DNA of 64,000 bases from Novosphingobium decolorationis (GCF_018417475.1 NZ_CP054856.1:930001-994000); one strand, 5' to 3'; numbered from the stretch's first letter, positions 7,438 through 19,495 are shown. Numbers and translations: made by a program. The notes: generated from the sequence alone by a model not told the origin.

Positions 7438-9459
7438 TTACTCCAGTTCCAGGATGATCGCGTCCACGGCAAGGCTGTCGCCCGCCTTGGCGTTGACCGC
7501 CTTGACCGTGCCCGACTTTTCGGCGCGCAGGATGTTCTCCATCTTCATCGCCTCGATCACGGCCAGCGGCTGTCCGGTCTCGACCTTGTCGCCCTCGCCC
7601 ACGTTGAGCGAGACGAGCAGGCCCGGCATCGGGCAGATGAGGTACTTGGAGAGATCGGGCGGGATCTTCTCGATCATGTGCTTGGAATGCTGCGACACGC
7701 GGGTCGGCAGGCAGTCAAGCGTGTGGATCGCCCCGCGCGTGGTCATCTTGAAGCCCATGCGCGTGGTCTCGAGCTTGATCGTGATCGGCTCGCCATCGAT
7801 GTCGGCATCGATGAAGCGGTCGCCCGGCGTGTATTCGAGCGCAAGGTCCACCTCGACATCGTTGACGAGGATCGTGTCCTCCTCGACGACGACGGTGTAG
7901 GGCACCTTCTGAAGCGTCACCGTCCATTCACCCGGCGGATCGAGCGGGGTCGCCAGCTGGCCATCGACGCGGCGCGCACGGTCGGCGCGCGCGGCGGCGA
8001 TGAAACCGGCCACGGCCGCCAGCTTGATCTTGAGCTCGTCCGAAGCGGGTGCGCCATGGAAGCCTTCGGGGTATTCCTCGGCGATGAAGCCCGTGGTCAG
8101 TTCGCCCGAACGGAAGCGCTCGTGCTGCATGATCGCGTTCACGAAATCGATGTTGTGGCCCAGCCCCTCGATTTCGAAGGCATCGAGCGCGGCAATCTGC
8201 TTGTCGGCCGCCTCGTCGCGGGTCTCGCCCCAGGTGATCAGCTTGGCGATCATGGGATCGTAGAACATCGAGACCTGGCCGCCTTCGTAGACGCCGTCGT
8301 CAACGCGGATGCCATCGATGCCCCGGCGGCCATTGGCCGTGCCGTCATCGCTCCAGCCGTCAACCGGCGGGTTGTAGCGCACGAGGCGCCCGGTCGAGGG
8401 CAGGAAGCCGCGATAGGGGTCTTCGGCGTAGACGCGGTTCTCGATGGCCCAGCCCTCGATCTTCACGTCGTCCTGCGTCATCGCCAGCTTCTCGCCATAG
8501 GCGACGCGGATCATCTGCTCGACAAGGTCGACCCCGGTGATCGCCTCGGTGACCGGGTGCTCGACCTGGAGACGGGTGTTCATTTCCAGGAAGTAGAACG
8601 ATTCGCCCGTCGGGTCCGCGCCCGAGACGATGAGCTCCACCGTGCCCGCCGAGTGGTAGTCCACCGCGCGCGCCAGGGCGACGCACTGCTCGCCCATGGC
8701 CTTGCGCATCTTGTCGGTGACGAAGGGCGACGGCGCTTCCTCGACCACCTTCTGGTGGCGGCGCTGGATCGAGCATTCGCGCTCGTTCAGATAGAGAATG
8801 TTGCCGTGCTTGTCGCCCAGGATCTGGATCTCGATGTGGCGCGGGTTCTCGATGAACTTCTCAATGAAGACACGGTCATCGCCAAAGGAGTTGAGACCTT
8901 CGCGGCGGGTCGCCTCGAAGCCTTCGCGCACGTCGGTTTCCGACCAGGCAAGGCGCATGCCCTTGCCGCCGCCGCCAGCCGACGCCTTCATCATCACCGG
9001 GTAGCCGATCTCGTTGGAGATCTTCACCGCGTGCTCAGTGTCCTCAATCACGCCGACAAAGCCGGGGACCACGTTCACACCGGCTTCGCGCGCCAGCTTC
9101 TTGGATTCGATCTTGTCGCCCATCGCCGCGATCGCGCCCGGGGGCGGGCCGATGAAGGCGATGTTTTCCTTGGCCAGCGGCTCGGCGAACGAGGTGCGCT
9201 CGGAGAGGAAGCCATAGCCCGGGTGCACGGCCTCGGCCCCGGTCTGCTTGCAGGCGGCAATGATCTTGTCCGCGATCAGATAGCTTTCCGCCGCAGGCGA
9301 AGGCCCGATGTGGACCGCCTCATCCGCCATCCTGACGAAGGGCGCCTGCGCGTCGGCATCGGAGTACACGGCCACGGTCTCGATACCCATGCGCCGCGCG
9401 GTCTTGATCACGCGGCAGGCAATCTCGCCGCGGTTTGCGATCAGGATCTTCTTGAACAA
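7438..9459 (-). CDS. pccA: Propionyl-CoA carboxylase alpha subunit (biotin carboxylase + biotin carrier)
   Basis: Carboxylates biotin with ATP and bicarbonate and presents it to PccB to make (S)-methylmalonyl-CoA. The 673 residues comprise a biotin carboxylase N-domain (FKKILIANRGEIACRVIK), an ATP-grasp domain (KASAGGGGKGMRLAW, EMNTRLQVEHPVTE), a carboxylase C-domain, a BT linker region (about 480-600) and a biotinyl domain with EAMKMEN (biotinylated Lys about 639). The start is taken as TTG at 9459: GGAGG lies 8 nt before it, inside what would otherwise be N-terminal codons of a TTG start at 9474, and the protein then begins MFKKILIANRGE like its relatives. It lies in the same operon as bioB, which makes its cofactor. 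Confidence 0.93.
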   Translation of the reverse strand: MFKKILIANRGEIACRVIKTARRMGIETVAVYSDADAQAPFVRMADEAVHIGPSPAAESYLIADKIIAACKQTGAEAVHPGYGFLSERTSFAEPLAKENIAFIGPPPGAIAAMGDKIESKKLAREAGVNVVPGFVGVIEDTEHAVKISNEIGYPVMMKASAGGGGKGMRLAWSETDVREGFEATRREGLNSFGDDRVFIEKFIENPRHIEIQILGDKHGNILYLNERECSIQRRHQKVVEEAPSPFVTDKMRKAMGEQCVALARAVDYHSAGTVELIVSGADPTGESFYFLEMNTRLQVEHPVTEAITGVDLVEQMIRVAYGEKLAMTQDDVKIEGWAIENRVYAEDPYRGFLPSTGRLVRYNPPVDGWSDDGTANGRRGIDGIRVDDGVYEGGQVSMFYDPMIAKLITWGETRDEAADKQIAALDAFEIEGLGHNIDFVNAIMQHERFRSGELTTGFIAEEYPEGFHGAPASDELKIKLAAVAGFIAAARADRARRVDGQLATPLDPPGEWTVTLQKVPYTVVVEEDTILVNDVEVDLALEYTPGDRFIDADIDGEPITIKLETTRMGFKMTTRGAIHTLDCLPTRVSQHSKHMIEKIPPDLSKYLICPMPGLLVSLNVGEGDKVETGQPLAVIEAMKMENILRAEKSGTVKAVNAKAGDSLAVDAIILELE

Positions 9460-9524
9460 ACCCTCTTCCTCCAATTTGCCGGACAGGCGCTCTCGCCGAG
9501 CGGTCCCTGGCGTACTGTTTGCGT

Positions 9525-10577
9525 CTATTCCGCCGCTTCGAGCTTCGCGCAGCCCTTGGGCATGCGGCTGGCTTCGACATCGGCGGATGTCTCGGTGATC
9601 GCCATGGGCTTGAGGCCCAGGCGTTCGAACATGGCAAGGTCGCTGTCATCGCCCGCGTTGGGGGCGGTGAGCAGCTTGTCGCCGGTGAAGATCGAGTTGG
9701 CACCGGCCATGAAGCACATGGCCTGCGTCATCTCGGACATGGATTCGCGGCCCGCCGAGAGGCGCACCATCGAGTGGGGCATGGTGATGCGCGCGACCGC
9801 GACGGTGCGCACGAATTCGACATCGTCGATCTTGGCCATCGGCGTATCGGCCAGCATGTCGCCCAGCACGGTGCCCTTGACCGGCACAAGCGCGTTGACC
9901 GGCACCGACTGCGGGTGGTCGGGAAGCGTGGCGAGCGTGTGGACGAAGCCGACGCGGTCGGCGCGGGTTTCCCCCATGCCCACGATGCCGCCCGAGCACA
10001 CGTTCATGCCCGCCATGCGCACGTTGGAGAGCGTGTCGAGACGGTCCTCCATGGTGCGCGTGGTGATGACATCGTCATAACGCTCGGGCGAGGTGTCGAT
10101 GTTGTGATTGTAATAGTCCAGCCCGGCGTCCTTGAGCATGCCCGCCTGCTCGGCCGTCAACATGCCCAGCGTCATGCAGGTTTCCATACCCATCGCGCGC
10201 ACGCCCTTCACCATCTCGATGATGGCGGGCATGTCGCGGTCCTTGGGGTTGCGCCAGGCCGCCCCCATGCAGAAGCGGGTCGAACCCTGGTCGGCGGCCT
10301 GCGCGGCGCGCTGGAGAACTTCCGACACGCCCATCAGCTTGGTCGCCTTCACGCCGCTCTTGGCGTGGACCGACTGCGAGCAGTAGCCACAGTCTTCCTG
10401 GCAGCCGCCGGTCTTGATCGAGAGCAGCGTCGAGAGCTGGACCTCGTTCGCCTTATGGTTGGCGCGGTGGACCTCGGCGGCGCGGAAGACCAACTCGGTG
10501 AACGGCAGGTCGAACAGCGCGGCGATCTCCTCGCGCGTCCAGTCGTTGCGGGGGGCGGTGTGGGGGGCGTCGGTCAT
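9525..10577 (-). CDS. bioB: Biotin synthase (radical SAM)
   Basis: Inserts sulfur into dethiobiotin. The 350-residue radical-SAM protein has CxxxCxxC as CQEDCGYC (C59, C63, C66), [17 protein letters not shown], the [12 protein letters not shown]-contacting motif, [11 protein letters not shown] and [15 protein letters not shown] with the arginine that binds the [2Fe-2S] cluster. The ATG at 10577 is two bases after the metY stop. No bioF, bioA or bioD is nearby: only the last step of biotin synthesis is placed with the biotin-dependent carboxylase, which suggests matching supply to PccA demand. Confidence 0.93.
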   Translation of the reverse strand: MTDAPHTAPRNDWTREEIAALFDLPFTELVFRAAEVHRANHKANEVQLSTLLSIKTGGCQEDCGYCSQSVHAKSGVKATKLMGVSEVLQRAAQAADQGSTRFCMGAAWRNPKDRDMPAIIEMVKGVRAMGMETCMTLGMLTAEQAGMLKDAGLDYYNHNIDTSPERYDDVITTRTMEDRLDTLSNVRMAGMNVCSGGIVGMGETRADRVGFVHTLATLPDHPQSVPVNALVPVKGTVLGDMLADTPMAKIDDVEFVRTVAVARITMPHSMVRLSAGRESMSEMTQAMCFMAGANSIFTGDKLLTAPNAGDDSDLAMFERLGLKPMAITETSADVEASRMPKGCAKLEAAE

Positions 10578-10579
10578 AA

Positions 10580-11854
10580 TCAAATCTGCTCCAGGGCCTG
10601 CGCGAGGTCGGCCACGATATCGTCGATGTGCTCGATCCCCACGGACACGCGCACGACATCGGGCCCTGCGCCTGCCTCGACCAGTTCGTCGTCGCGCAGC
10701 TGGCTGTGCGTCGTCGAAGCCGGGTGGATGATCAGCGAGCGCGTGTCCCCGATATTGGCCAGATGGCTGAACAATTGGACCGAGGACACGAGCTTCACGC
10801 CCGCCTCATAGCCGCCTTTGACCCCGAAGGTGAAGACGGCGCCGCCCTTGCCGCCCAGATAGGTCTTCGCAAGCTGGTGATAGTCACTCTCAGGAAGGCC
10901 CGCGTAGCTGACCCAGGCGACCTTGGGATGGGCCTGGAGCCACGTGGCCAGATGCAGCGCGTTGGCGCAGTGGCGCTCCATGCGCAGCGCCAAGGTTTCC
11001 ATGCCCGTCAATACGTTGAAGGCGTTCTGCGGCGCAAGTGTCGGCCCCAGATCGCGCAGCCCCAGCGCCCGGCAGGCGAGGATGAAGGCCAGGTTGCCAA
11101 ACGCCTCGGTAAAGACCTTGCCGTGGTAGCTGGGGTTGGGCTCGGAGAGGTAGGGGTACTTGTCCCCCACGCTCCAGTCGAAGGAGCCCGCGTCCACGAT
11201 CAGGCCCGCGATCGAATTGCCGTGCCCGCCCAGGAACTTGGTGGCCGAGTGAACGACGACATCGGCGCCGTGTTCGATGGGTCGGCAGAGCGCGGGCGTT
11301 GCCATGGTGTTGTCGACGATGAGCGGCACGCCCGCTGCATGGGCGACCCTGGCTATCGCCGCGATATCCTGGACGACACCGCCCGGGTTGGCGAGGCTTT
11401 CGATGAAGACGGCGCGGGTCTTGTCATCAATGGCCGCCGCGACTTCTTCGGGATCATCCGCGTTCACGAACTTGGAATCCCAGGCCATCTTTCGGAAGCT
11501 GTGCCCGATCTGGTTGAGCGAGCCGCCGTAGAGCTTCTTCGCCGCGACAATGTTGCAGCCCGGCTCCATCAGCGTGTGGAAGGCCAGGAACTGCGCGGCA
11601 TGGCCCGAGGCGGTCGAGAGCGCTGCCACCCCGCCTTCGAGCGCCGCGATCTTGCCTTCCAGCGCGCCGTTGGTGGGGTTCATGATGCGGGTATAGATAT
11701 TGCCGAATTCGTTGAGCGCGAAGAGGTCGGCCGCGTGCTCGGGACTGTCGAAGACGTAGCTTGCCGTCTGGTAGATCGGCGTGATGCGTGCGTTCGTCGC
11801 CGGGTCAGGCTGGGTGCCGGCGTGGATGGTCATGGTCTCGAGCTTGTGCGTCAT
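10580..11854 (-). CDS. metY: O-acetylhomoserine aminocarboxypropyltransferase (PLP)
   Basis: A PLP enzyme of the Cys/Met metabolism family that makes homocysteine from O-acetylhomoserine and sulfide. The 424 residues include [32 protein letters not shown], the LYGGS segment (GGS rather than the YGCT of methionine gamma-lyases) and the PLP lysine in [11 protein letters not shown] (K206). The family-specific C-terminal part [22 protein letters not shown] is also present. The start at 11854 is fixed by GGAGAGG immediately upstream; the 8-codon extension would contain that ribosome site. Its place between scpA/DUF3445 and bioB is unusual and links methionine or homocysteine metabolism to the B12- and biotin-dependent propionate route. 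Confidence 0.9.
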   Translation of the reverse strand: MTHKLETMTIHAGTQPDPATNARITPIYQTASYVFDSPEHAADLFALNEFGNIYTRIMNPTNGALEGKIAALEGGVAALSTASGHAAQFLAFHTLMEPGCNIVAAKKLYGGSLNQIGHSFRKMAWDSKFVNADDPEEVAAAIDDKTRAVFIESLANPGGVVQDIAAIARVAHAAGVPLIVDNTMATPALCRPIEHGADVVVHSATKFLGGHGNSIAGLIVDAGSFDWSVGDKYPYLSEPNPSYHGKVFTEAFGNLAFILACRALGLRDLGPTLAPQNAFNVLTGMETLALRMERHCANALHLATWLQAHPKVAWVSYAGLPESDYHQLAKTYLGGKGGAVFTFGVKGGYEAGVKLVSSVQLFSHLANIGDTRSLIIHPASTTHSQLRDDELVEAGAGPDVVRVSVGIEHIDDIVADLAQALEQI

Positions 11855-11874
11855 GTCCCTCTCCTGTCCTCTCG

Positions 11875-12678
11875 TCACTGAACCGTTTCGCCAAGGCGGC
11901 GCTGCGCGTAGCCGCGCAGGGCATCGGCGTAGTGCGGCGCGGCGCGGCGCGCGGCTTCATCCGCCCCGAACCCTTCGACCGAACGCGCGATGCGCGCCAG
12001 GGCCGCGTCACTCAGGCTGTCCAGCCGCGCACGGTAGATGCCGATGGTGAAGACAATCGCGCGCGAGCGCTTGAGACGGCGCAGCGCCTCACGCTCGCAG
12101 CGCACGAAGAGCGTGCTCCCTGCGTTTTCGGGAGTTACATGCGCAAAGCGGGCCTCGGGCGCCATGTCGGGCAGATAGCGCAGCGCGTCGCTCGCCACCA
12201 CGAAAGCGTTGGTGCGCCCGAAGATATTGAAGGACTGCAAGCCCTCCAAGAACGTGTCGACGCCGCTGGCAAGCGCCTCTTCATACCTGCCGATGGGCGC
12301 ATGGATCGCCGCTGTGGAGAGGCCCATCTTCTCCTCAAGACGCCAGTCGGTCGGAAAGGCGACCGCCGCCGCGGCAAGACGGAACGGCACGCCGGGGGCA
12401 TCCTGAACCATGATGCACAGGTCTTCCCAGCAGGCCCGTGCGCAGGTCTCAAGGTCCCCCTCGACACCCAGCAACCCGCCCAGTTCGGCAATTGCCTCGG
12501 CGGCTTCGGGCCGCGCGATCACACTGTGCGGGTGCGCATCGAAGGCCTCCGCGCGCGCGGCGAGGTCGGGCGTGGGATCGAGCCACTCAGCCTCAGGCAG
12601 GCGCACCAGCCCCATGCGCAAGGGCCCTTCGACCCGCGCCTGGGGGAGGAGTGCCTCCACGGAAAAACCGAGTGTCAT
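11875..12678 (-). CDS. DUF3445 protein, heme-dependent oxidative N-demethylase-like
   Basis: A 267-residue protein recognised by the DUF3445 pattern: PLRMGLVRLPEAEWLDP, EDLCIMVQDAPGVPFRLAAAAVAFPTDWRLEEKMG, IHAPIGRYEEAL, FNIFGRTNAFV and TLFVRCEREALRRLKRSRAIVFTIGIYR. DUF3445 includes the alpha subunit of heme-dependent dimethylamine-type oxidative N-demethylases. No partner subunits are found here, so the substrate is unknown. The gene is tightly embedded in the methylmalonyl-CoA operon, 27 nt after scpA's stop region and 20 nt before metY. Confidence 0.75.
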   Translation of the reverse strand: MTLGFSVEALLPQARVEGPLRMGLVRLPEAEWLDPTPDLAARAEAFDAHPHSVIARPEAAEAIAELGGLLGVEGDLETCARACWEDLCIMVQDAPGVPFRLAAAAVAFPTDWRLEEKMGLSTAAIHAPIGRYEEALASGVDTFLEGLQSFNIFGRTNAFVVASDALRYLPDMAPEARFAHVTPENAGSTLFVRCEREALRRLKRSRAIVFTIGIYRARLDSLSDAALARIARSVEGFGADEAARRAAPHYADALRGYAQRRLGETVQ

Positions 12679-12705
12679 CGTATCTATCCCGCGCCCGCCC
12701 GCCGC

Positions 12706-14853
<2,148 letters not shown>

Positions 14854-14854
14854 C

Positions 14855-15632
14855 TCAGAATCCCTTGAACTCGGGTTTGCGCTTCTCGCGGAAGGCGGTG
14901 ACCGCTTCCTTGAAGTCCTCGGAGAAGCCGGCATCGCTCTGGTTCGCCGCTTCCATCCGGAGGCTCTGGTCGAAATCGTGGTCGAGCGCGTGGATGACCT
15001 GCTTGCGGATCATCCCCAGCGCCCGCGTCGGCCCCTTGGCGAGCCTGGCGGCCAGCGCCTTGGCCTCAGCCAGCGAGGTCCCGTCCTCGACCACGCGCGC
15101 GATGAGGCCCATGGCTTGCGCATCTTCGGCCGAGAGCTTTTCGCCCAGCAGCGCCAGTTCCATGGCGCGCGCGCGGCCCACGCACTTGGCCACCATCCAG
15201 GTCGCGCCCGCATCGGGGACAAGGCCGATGTTGGCAAAGGCGAGCAGGAAGTAGGCCGAGCGCTCGGCAACGACGATGTCGCCCGCCAGCGCAAAGCCCA
15301 TGCCTGCGCCCACCGCCGGGCCGTTGACCGCCACGACCAGCGGCACGGGCAGTTCGGCCAGCGTGCGCGCCAGCGGGTTGTAGGTTGTGCCCAAGATCTC
15401 GCCCAGGTCCTCGGGCAGTGCGTCCTCGCCGTCGGCCTGCAGGTCCGCGCCGGACGAGAACGCCCGGCCCGCGCCTGTCAGCACCAGCGCGCGCGCCTTC
15501 AGCCACGCTCGTCTCCAGCGCGAGGCGCAGTTCGGTGATGAGACGCGGGGTCAGCGCGTTCAGGCGCTCCTCGCGCGAGAGCGTGAGAATGGCGACATCG
15601 CCCTCCCGCTCGACCTTGAGAACCTCAGCCAT
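14855..15632 (-). pseudogene. Enoyl-CoA hydratase/isomerase with a frameshift in a GC repeat
   Basis: The crotonase-family gene is split between two frames. The 5' part starts at 15632 (MAEVLKVEREGDVAILTLSR) and is readable to VAEGAR near 15495. The rest (ALVLTGAGRAFSSGADLQ... to RKPEFKGF) is in another frame ending at 14855. The join falls in GGCGCGCGCGCTGG: adding one GC pair would restore VAEGAR-ALVLTGAGRAF exactly as in family members. The oxyanion-hole residues (AFSSGADL, GPAVGAGMGFAL) are intact. It may be a sequencing error, a recent mutation or a slippage site. The intact form would hydrate enoyl-CoA esters. It overlaps mce by one base (TGATG). Confidence 0.8.
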
Positions 15633-16081
15633 CAGTGCGCCCCCTTGGGACGTTCCATGATCTCGGTCAGCTGGCCGCCCATGTCCTTGGGGTGGACGAA
15701 GAAGATCATCGTGCCGTGGGCGCCGACGCGCGGTTCGCCCAGAACCCGCTTGCCCTGCCCCTCGAACCAGGCCTTGGCCTCGGCAATATCCTCGACCTCG
15801 TAGCAGATGTGGTGCTGCCCCCCGAGCGGGTTCTTTGCCAGCCACTTGCCGACCGCAGAATCGGGATCGGTGGGTTCGAGCAGCTCGATCTGCGTGCCGC
15901 CCGTGGTGCCCAGCGCTCCGCTCTCCTGCGGCGTCTCGACGAAGCAGACGCGCACCTTCTGGCTTTCGAGCACGAAGGGCTCGGTCACGACAGCCGCGCC
16001 CATCACGTCCTTGTAGAAGGCGATGGCGGCATCGAGGTCGGGCGTCGCGACGCCGACATGGTTGAGACGGCCAAGCTTCAT
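15632..16081 (-). CDS. mce: Methylmalonyl-CoA epimerase
   Basis: Interconverts (S)- and (R)-methylmalonyl-CoA between PCC and the mutase. A 149-residue VOC-fold protein of two beta-alpha-beta-beta-beta units. The expected metal ligands are in place: H8 (LNHVG), Q64 (GGTQIELLEP), H90/91 (GGQHHICYEV) and E140 (GQLTEIME). It overlaps the hydratase start by one base and the upstream paralogue by 4 nt. A second, similar copy lies immediately upstream. This copy, with the FVETP segment, looks like the standard epimerase. Confidence 0.88.
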   Translation of the reverse strand: MKLGRLNHVGVATPDLDAAIAFYKDVMGAAVVTEPFVLESQKVRVCFVETPQESGALGTTGGTQIELLEPTDPDSAVGKWLAKNPLGGQHHICYEVEDIAEAKAWFEGQGKRVLGEPRVGAHGTMIFFVHPKDMGGQLTEIMERPKGAH

Positions 16082-16518
16082 GGCTGAGGCTCCTTGGGAG
16101 TTTCGAGAATTTCGGTGAGGATGCCGCCCATGTCATCGCCATGGACGAAGAAGATCGGATGGCCGTGGGCACCGGGGCGCGGTTCACCCAGGACACGCTT
16201 GCCCTGGGCCTCGAACCAGGCCTTGGCCTCGTGGATGTCGGGCACCTCGAAGCACAGGTGATGCTGCCCGCCGCCCGGGTTCTCGGCCAGGAAGGGGCTG
16301 ACCGTGCTGTCCGCGCGCAGCGGCTGGATCAGCTCGACCTGCGTGCCGTTCATCGCCCCGCCCGCAGGCGTATCAAGGAAGCGGATGAGGATGCCGGCCC
16401 GCTCGATCACGATGGGCTCGTGGACATGGGTTGCCCCCATCACGCCCGTCCAGTGGGCGAGCGCGGCCTCCATGTCGGGGACCGCGATGCCTACGTGATT
16501 GAGCCGGCCCAGCTGCAT
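16078..16518 (-). CDS. Methylmalonyl-CoA epimerase-like VOC protein, tandem paralogue
   Basis: A 146-residue protein, clearly homologous along its length to the adjacent mce: same LGRLNHVG start, GGQHHLCFEV, EAKAWFEAQGKRVLGEPRPGAHG and FFVHGDDMGGILTEI. The four metal positions (H8, Q60, H86/87, E136) are kept, so it may be catalytically active. Differences cluster at 20-60, the substrate-facing half, where it is also shorter by several residues. Tandem duplication with specialisation, for example for another 2-methyl-branched acyl-CoA, is plausible but unproven. The ATG shares one base with the thiolase stop (TGATG). Confidence 0.8.
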   Translation of the reverse strand: MQLGRLNHVGIAVPDMEAALAHWTGVMGATHVHEPIVIERAGILIRFLDTPAGGAMNGTQVELIQPLRADSTVSPFLAENPGGGQHHLCFEVPDIHEAKAWFEAQGKRVLGEPRPGAHGHPIFFVHGDDMGGILTEILETPKEPQP

Positions 16519-17699
16519 CAGGCGCAGGCCTCGATGACCATGGCAATGCCCTGCCCGCCACCGATGCACATGGTGATGAGCGCGTACTTCCCGCCCGTGC
16601 GCTTCAGCTCGTACATCGCCTTGACGGTGAGGATCGTGCCGGTGGCGCCAATCGGATGGCCCAGCGACACGCCCGAACCGTTGGGGTTGGTCTTGGCCGG
16701 ATCGAAGCCCAGTTCCTTGGCAACGCCGCAAGCCTGCGCGGCGAAGGCCTCGTTGCTTTCGATCACGTCGATCTGGTCGAGCGTCAGCCCGGCGCGCTTC
16801 AGCGCCACCGGAACCGCCTTCACCGGACCAAGGCCCATGACCGTGGGCTCGACGCCCGCGTGGCCCCAGCCCAGGATCCTGGCCATGGGCTTCAGGCCCT
16901 TTTCGGCCACCGCCTTGCCGCTCGCCAGGACGACCGCAGCTGCACCGTCGTTGATGCCCGAGGCGTTGCCCGCGGTCACCGTGCCGTCCTTCTTGAAGAC
17001 GGTCTTGAGCTTGGCCATCGATTCCAGCGTGGCGTCGGCGCGCACGTGCTCATCAGTGTCGAAGACAGTCACGCCCTTGCGGGTCTTGATCTCGACCGGG
17101 ACGATCTGGTCCTTGAAGTAGCCCTTCTCGATCGCGTTCGCGGCGCGCTTGTGGCTCTCGACCGCCAGCGCGTCCTGGTCCTCGCGGGTGATCTGGCACT
17201 GCGCGGCGACATTCTCGGCGGTGACGCCCATGTGGATGTCGTCAAAGGGATCGGTCAGCGCGCCGAGCATGCCGTCCTCGAAGGTGACGCCGCCCATCTT
17301 CACGCCCTTGCGCACCGCGCTGGTCATGTGGGTGGAATTCGACATGACCTCGCAGCCCGCGCCCACGGCGAACTGGTGCTCGCCCAGCGCAATCGCCTGG
17401 GCCGCCGAGACGATGGCCTGCAGGCCCGAGCCGCACAGGCGGTTGACGTTCATCGCCTGCGAGGAGATCGGCACGCCCGCGTTCACCGACGCCATACGCG
17501 ACACGTATGCGTCCTTGGGCTGGGTCGGGACGACCGTGCCCACGACCACGTTCTCGATCAGGTCAGGCTCGATCCCGGCACGGGCGATGGCTTCCTTGAT
17601 GGCGATGGCGCCAAGCTCCGCCGGACGGAACGAGGCCAGGCTGCCACCAAAGGTGCCGACCGCCGTGCGCGTACCGCTGACGATGTAGATCTCTTCCAT
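16518..17699 (-). CDS. Acetyl-CoA acetyltransferase (thiolase)
   Basis: A biosynthetic or degradative thiolase of 393 residues. C89 in NVNRLCGSGLQAI is the acyl-carrying cysteine, H348 in SLGHPIGATG and C378 in TMCIGGGQG complete the catalytic set, and NEAFAAQ supplies the fourth motif. It could be PhaA/AtoB- or BktB-like; sequence alone does not decide between C4 and C5 (3-ketovaleryl-CoA) preference. The operon context favours release of propionyl-CoA from odd-chain beta-oxidation. It lies 90 nt after pccB without an obvious terminator. Confidence 0.9.
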   Translation of the reverse strand: MEEIYIVSGTRTAVGTFGGSLASFRPAELGAIAIKEAIARAGIEPDLIENVVVGTVVPTQPKDAYVSRMASVNAGVPISSQAMNVNRLCGSGLQAIVSAAQAIALGEHQFAVGAGCEVMSNSTHMTSAVRKGVKMGGVTFEDGMLGALTDPFDDIHMGVTAENVAAQCQITREDQDALAVESHKRAANAIEKGYFKDQIVPVEIKTRKGVTVFDTDEHVRADATLESMAKLKTVFKKDGTVTAGNASGINDGAAAVVLASGKAVAEKGLKPMARILGWGHAGVEPTVMGLGPVKAVPVALKRAGLTLDQIDVIESNEAFAAQACGVAKELGFDPAKTNPNGSGVSLGHPIGATGTILTVKAMYELKRTGGKYALITMCIGGGQGIAMVIEACA

Positions 17700-17789
17700 G
17701 AGTGCCCTCTATCCTCTTCAAATGATGGTTCGCCCCGGACGCGGCGCGGCCTTTCCGGCATCGCGCCAGCGCCCGGACGATGGCCCGCC

Positions 17790-19316
17790 TCAGAGCGGAA
17801 TGTTGTCGTGCTTCTTCCAGGGGTTCTCGAGGTTCTTGTTGCGCAGCTTGCGAAGGCCCAGCGCGATGCGCTTGCGGGTCGACTGCGGGTAGATGACCTC
17901 GTCGATGTAGCCCCGGCTCGCCGCCACGAAGGGGTTGGCGAAGCGGTCCTCGTATTCCTTGGTCTTGGCCGCAATGCCATCGGCGTCGAGACCGCGGAAG
18001 ATGATCTCCACCGCACCCTTGGCGCCCATCACCGCGATTTCGGCGGTCGGCCAGGCGTAGTTGAGATCGCCGCGCAGGTGCTTGGAGGCCATGACGTCAT
18101 AGGCGCCGCCATAGGCCTTGCGGGTGATCACGGTGATCTTGGGCACGGTCGCCTCGCCATAGGCGAAGAGCAGCTTGGCGCCGTGCTTGATGATGCCGTT
18201 GTGCTCCTGGTCGGTGCCCGGAAGGAAGCCCGGCACGTCGACGAAGGTGATGATCGGGATGTTGAAGGCATCGCAGAAACGCACGAAGCGTGCGGCCTTC
18301 TTGGACGCGTTGATGTCGAGCACGCCCGCCAGCACCATCGGCTGGTTGGCGACGATGCCCACGGTCTTGCCCTCGACCCGGCCGAAGCCGCACAGGATGT
18401 TGCCCGCGTGAAGCGGCTGGATCTCGAAGAACTCGCCCTCGTCCAGCGTCTTGCGGATGACTTCGTGCATGTCATAGGGCTGGTTGGCCGAGGGCGGAAT
18501 GATCGTGTCGAGGCTCGGCTCAAGGCGGTCCCAGGGGTCCGCGTTGGGGCGCTCGGGCACTTCATCGCGATTCGAGGCGGGCAGGAAGTCGATGAATTCG
18601 CGCGCGGCCAGCAGCGCCTCGATGTCGTTTTCCAGCGCAAGGTCCGAGACCGAGGTCTTGGACGAATGGGTGATCGCGCCGCCCAGCTCTTCCTGCGTGA
18701 CAACCTCGTTGGTGACCGTCTTGACCACGTCCGGGCCGGTCACGAACATGTAGGAGCTGTCCTTCACCATGAAGATGAAGTCGGTCATCGCGGGCGAATA
18801 GACCGCGCCGCCCGCGCACGGCCCCATGATCAGCGAGAGCTGCGGCACCACGCCCGAGGCCAGAACGTTCTTCTGGAACACGTCGGCATAGCCGCCCAGC
18901 GAAGCCACGCCTTCCTGGATGCGCGCACCGCCCGAATCGTTGAGGCCGATCACCGGCGCGCCGACCTTCAGCGCCGCGTCCATCACCTTGCAGATCTTCT
19001 GCGCGTGGCGCGCCGAAAGCGAACCGCCGAACACCGTGAAGTCCTGGCTGAAGACGTAGACAAGGCGCCCGTTGATCGTGCCCGAGCCGGTCACCACGCC
19101 ATCGCCGGGGATCTTCTGCTCTTCCATGCCGAAATCGATGCAATCGTGCTCGACATAGAGATCCATCTCCTCGAAGCTGTCCTCATCGAGGAGAACTTCC
19201 AGGCGTTCGCGTGCGGTCAGCTTGCCCTTGGCATGCTGTGCATCGATGCGGCGCTGGCCTCCGCCCATCTTGGCACCGGCACGACGCTTCTCCAGTTCGG
19301 CAATATTGGCTGACAT
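17790..19316 (-). CDS. pccB: Propionyl-CoA carboxylase beta subunit (carboxyltransferase)
   Basis: Transfers the carboxyl group from biotin to propionyl-CoA. The 508 residues have the two crotonase-like carboxyltransferase halves: [14 protein letters not shown] with the SGGARIQEG oxyanion loop, [56 protein letters not shown] and [14 protein letters not shown]. The ATG at 19316 gives the usual N-terminus [12 protein letters not shown]; the 11-codon upstream extension is not supported. It is the first gene of the cluster, with a candidate promoter/operator about 160 nt upstream. Confidence 0.95.
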   Translation of the reverse strand: MSANIAELEKRRAGAKMGGGQRRIDAQHAKGKLTARERLEVLLDEDSFEEMDLYVEHDCIDFGMEEQKIPGDGVVTGSGTINGRLVYVFSQDFTVFGGSLSARHAQKICKVMDAALKVGAPVIGLNDSGGARIQEGVASLGGYADVFQKNVLASGVVPQLSLIMGPCAGGAVYSPAMTDFIFMVKDSSYMFVTGPDVVKTVTNEVVTQEELGGAITHSSKTSVSDLALENDIEALLAAREFIDFLPASNRDEVPERPNADPWDRLEPSLDTIIPPSANQPYDMHEVIRKTLDEGEFFEIQPLHAGNILCGFGRVEGKTVGIVANQPMVLAGVLDINASKKAARFVRFCDAFNIPIITFVDVPGFLPGTDQEHNGIIKHGAKLLFAYGEATVPKITVITRKAYGGAYDVMASKHLRGDLNYAWPTAEIAVMGAKGAVEIIFRGLDADGIAAKTKEYEDRFANPFVAASRGYIDEVIYPQSTRKRIALGLRKLRNKNLENPWKKHDNIPL

Positions 19317-19472
19317 CCGACTTCCCTTGGCAGTGCTGTCCCAGACCACGGCGGAAATGGCCCCGCTGCGGAACGGTCCATGGTGGTACGAGCAAAACTT
19401 TTTCTGCGCGTGCTAAGGCAGGTCATAGCGCTCAGGTCAACAGTTTTAATCGCCCGGTTAAACAGAAATCGT

Positions 19473-19495
19473 ATTCTAGCCGGACAATATCCGGC
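19473..19495 (-). promoter_or_regulatory. Candidate promoter with operator upstream of the propionyl-CoA operon
   Basis: On the minus strand TAGAAT (19478-19473) resembles a -10. Directly upstream of it lies a perfect inverted repeat, GCCGGATATTGTCCGGC (19495-19479, 6-bp arms). No good -35 is visible, which is usual for an activator- or repressor-controlled promoter. A second, weaker inverted repeat TTTAA-N8-TTAAA is at 19445-19462. The rest of the 19317-19583 spacer shows nothing further I can support. Confidence 0.4.

Noticed and set aside
6967..10080. Very long plus-strand ORF (over 1000 codons) opposite pccA and bioB
   Set aside because: It is the antisense frame of strongly conserved genes in high-GC DNA; composition is Arg/His/Asp-rich and no family motif appears.
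10580..11854. Methionine gamma-lyase instead of MetY
   Set aside because: The active-site segment is LYGGS rather than the cysteine-bearing segment of gamma-lyases, and length fits O-acetylhomoserine sulfhydrylases.
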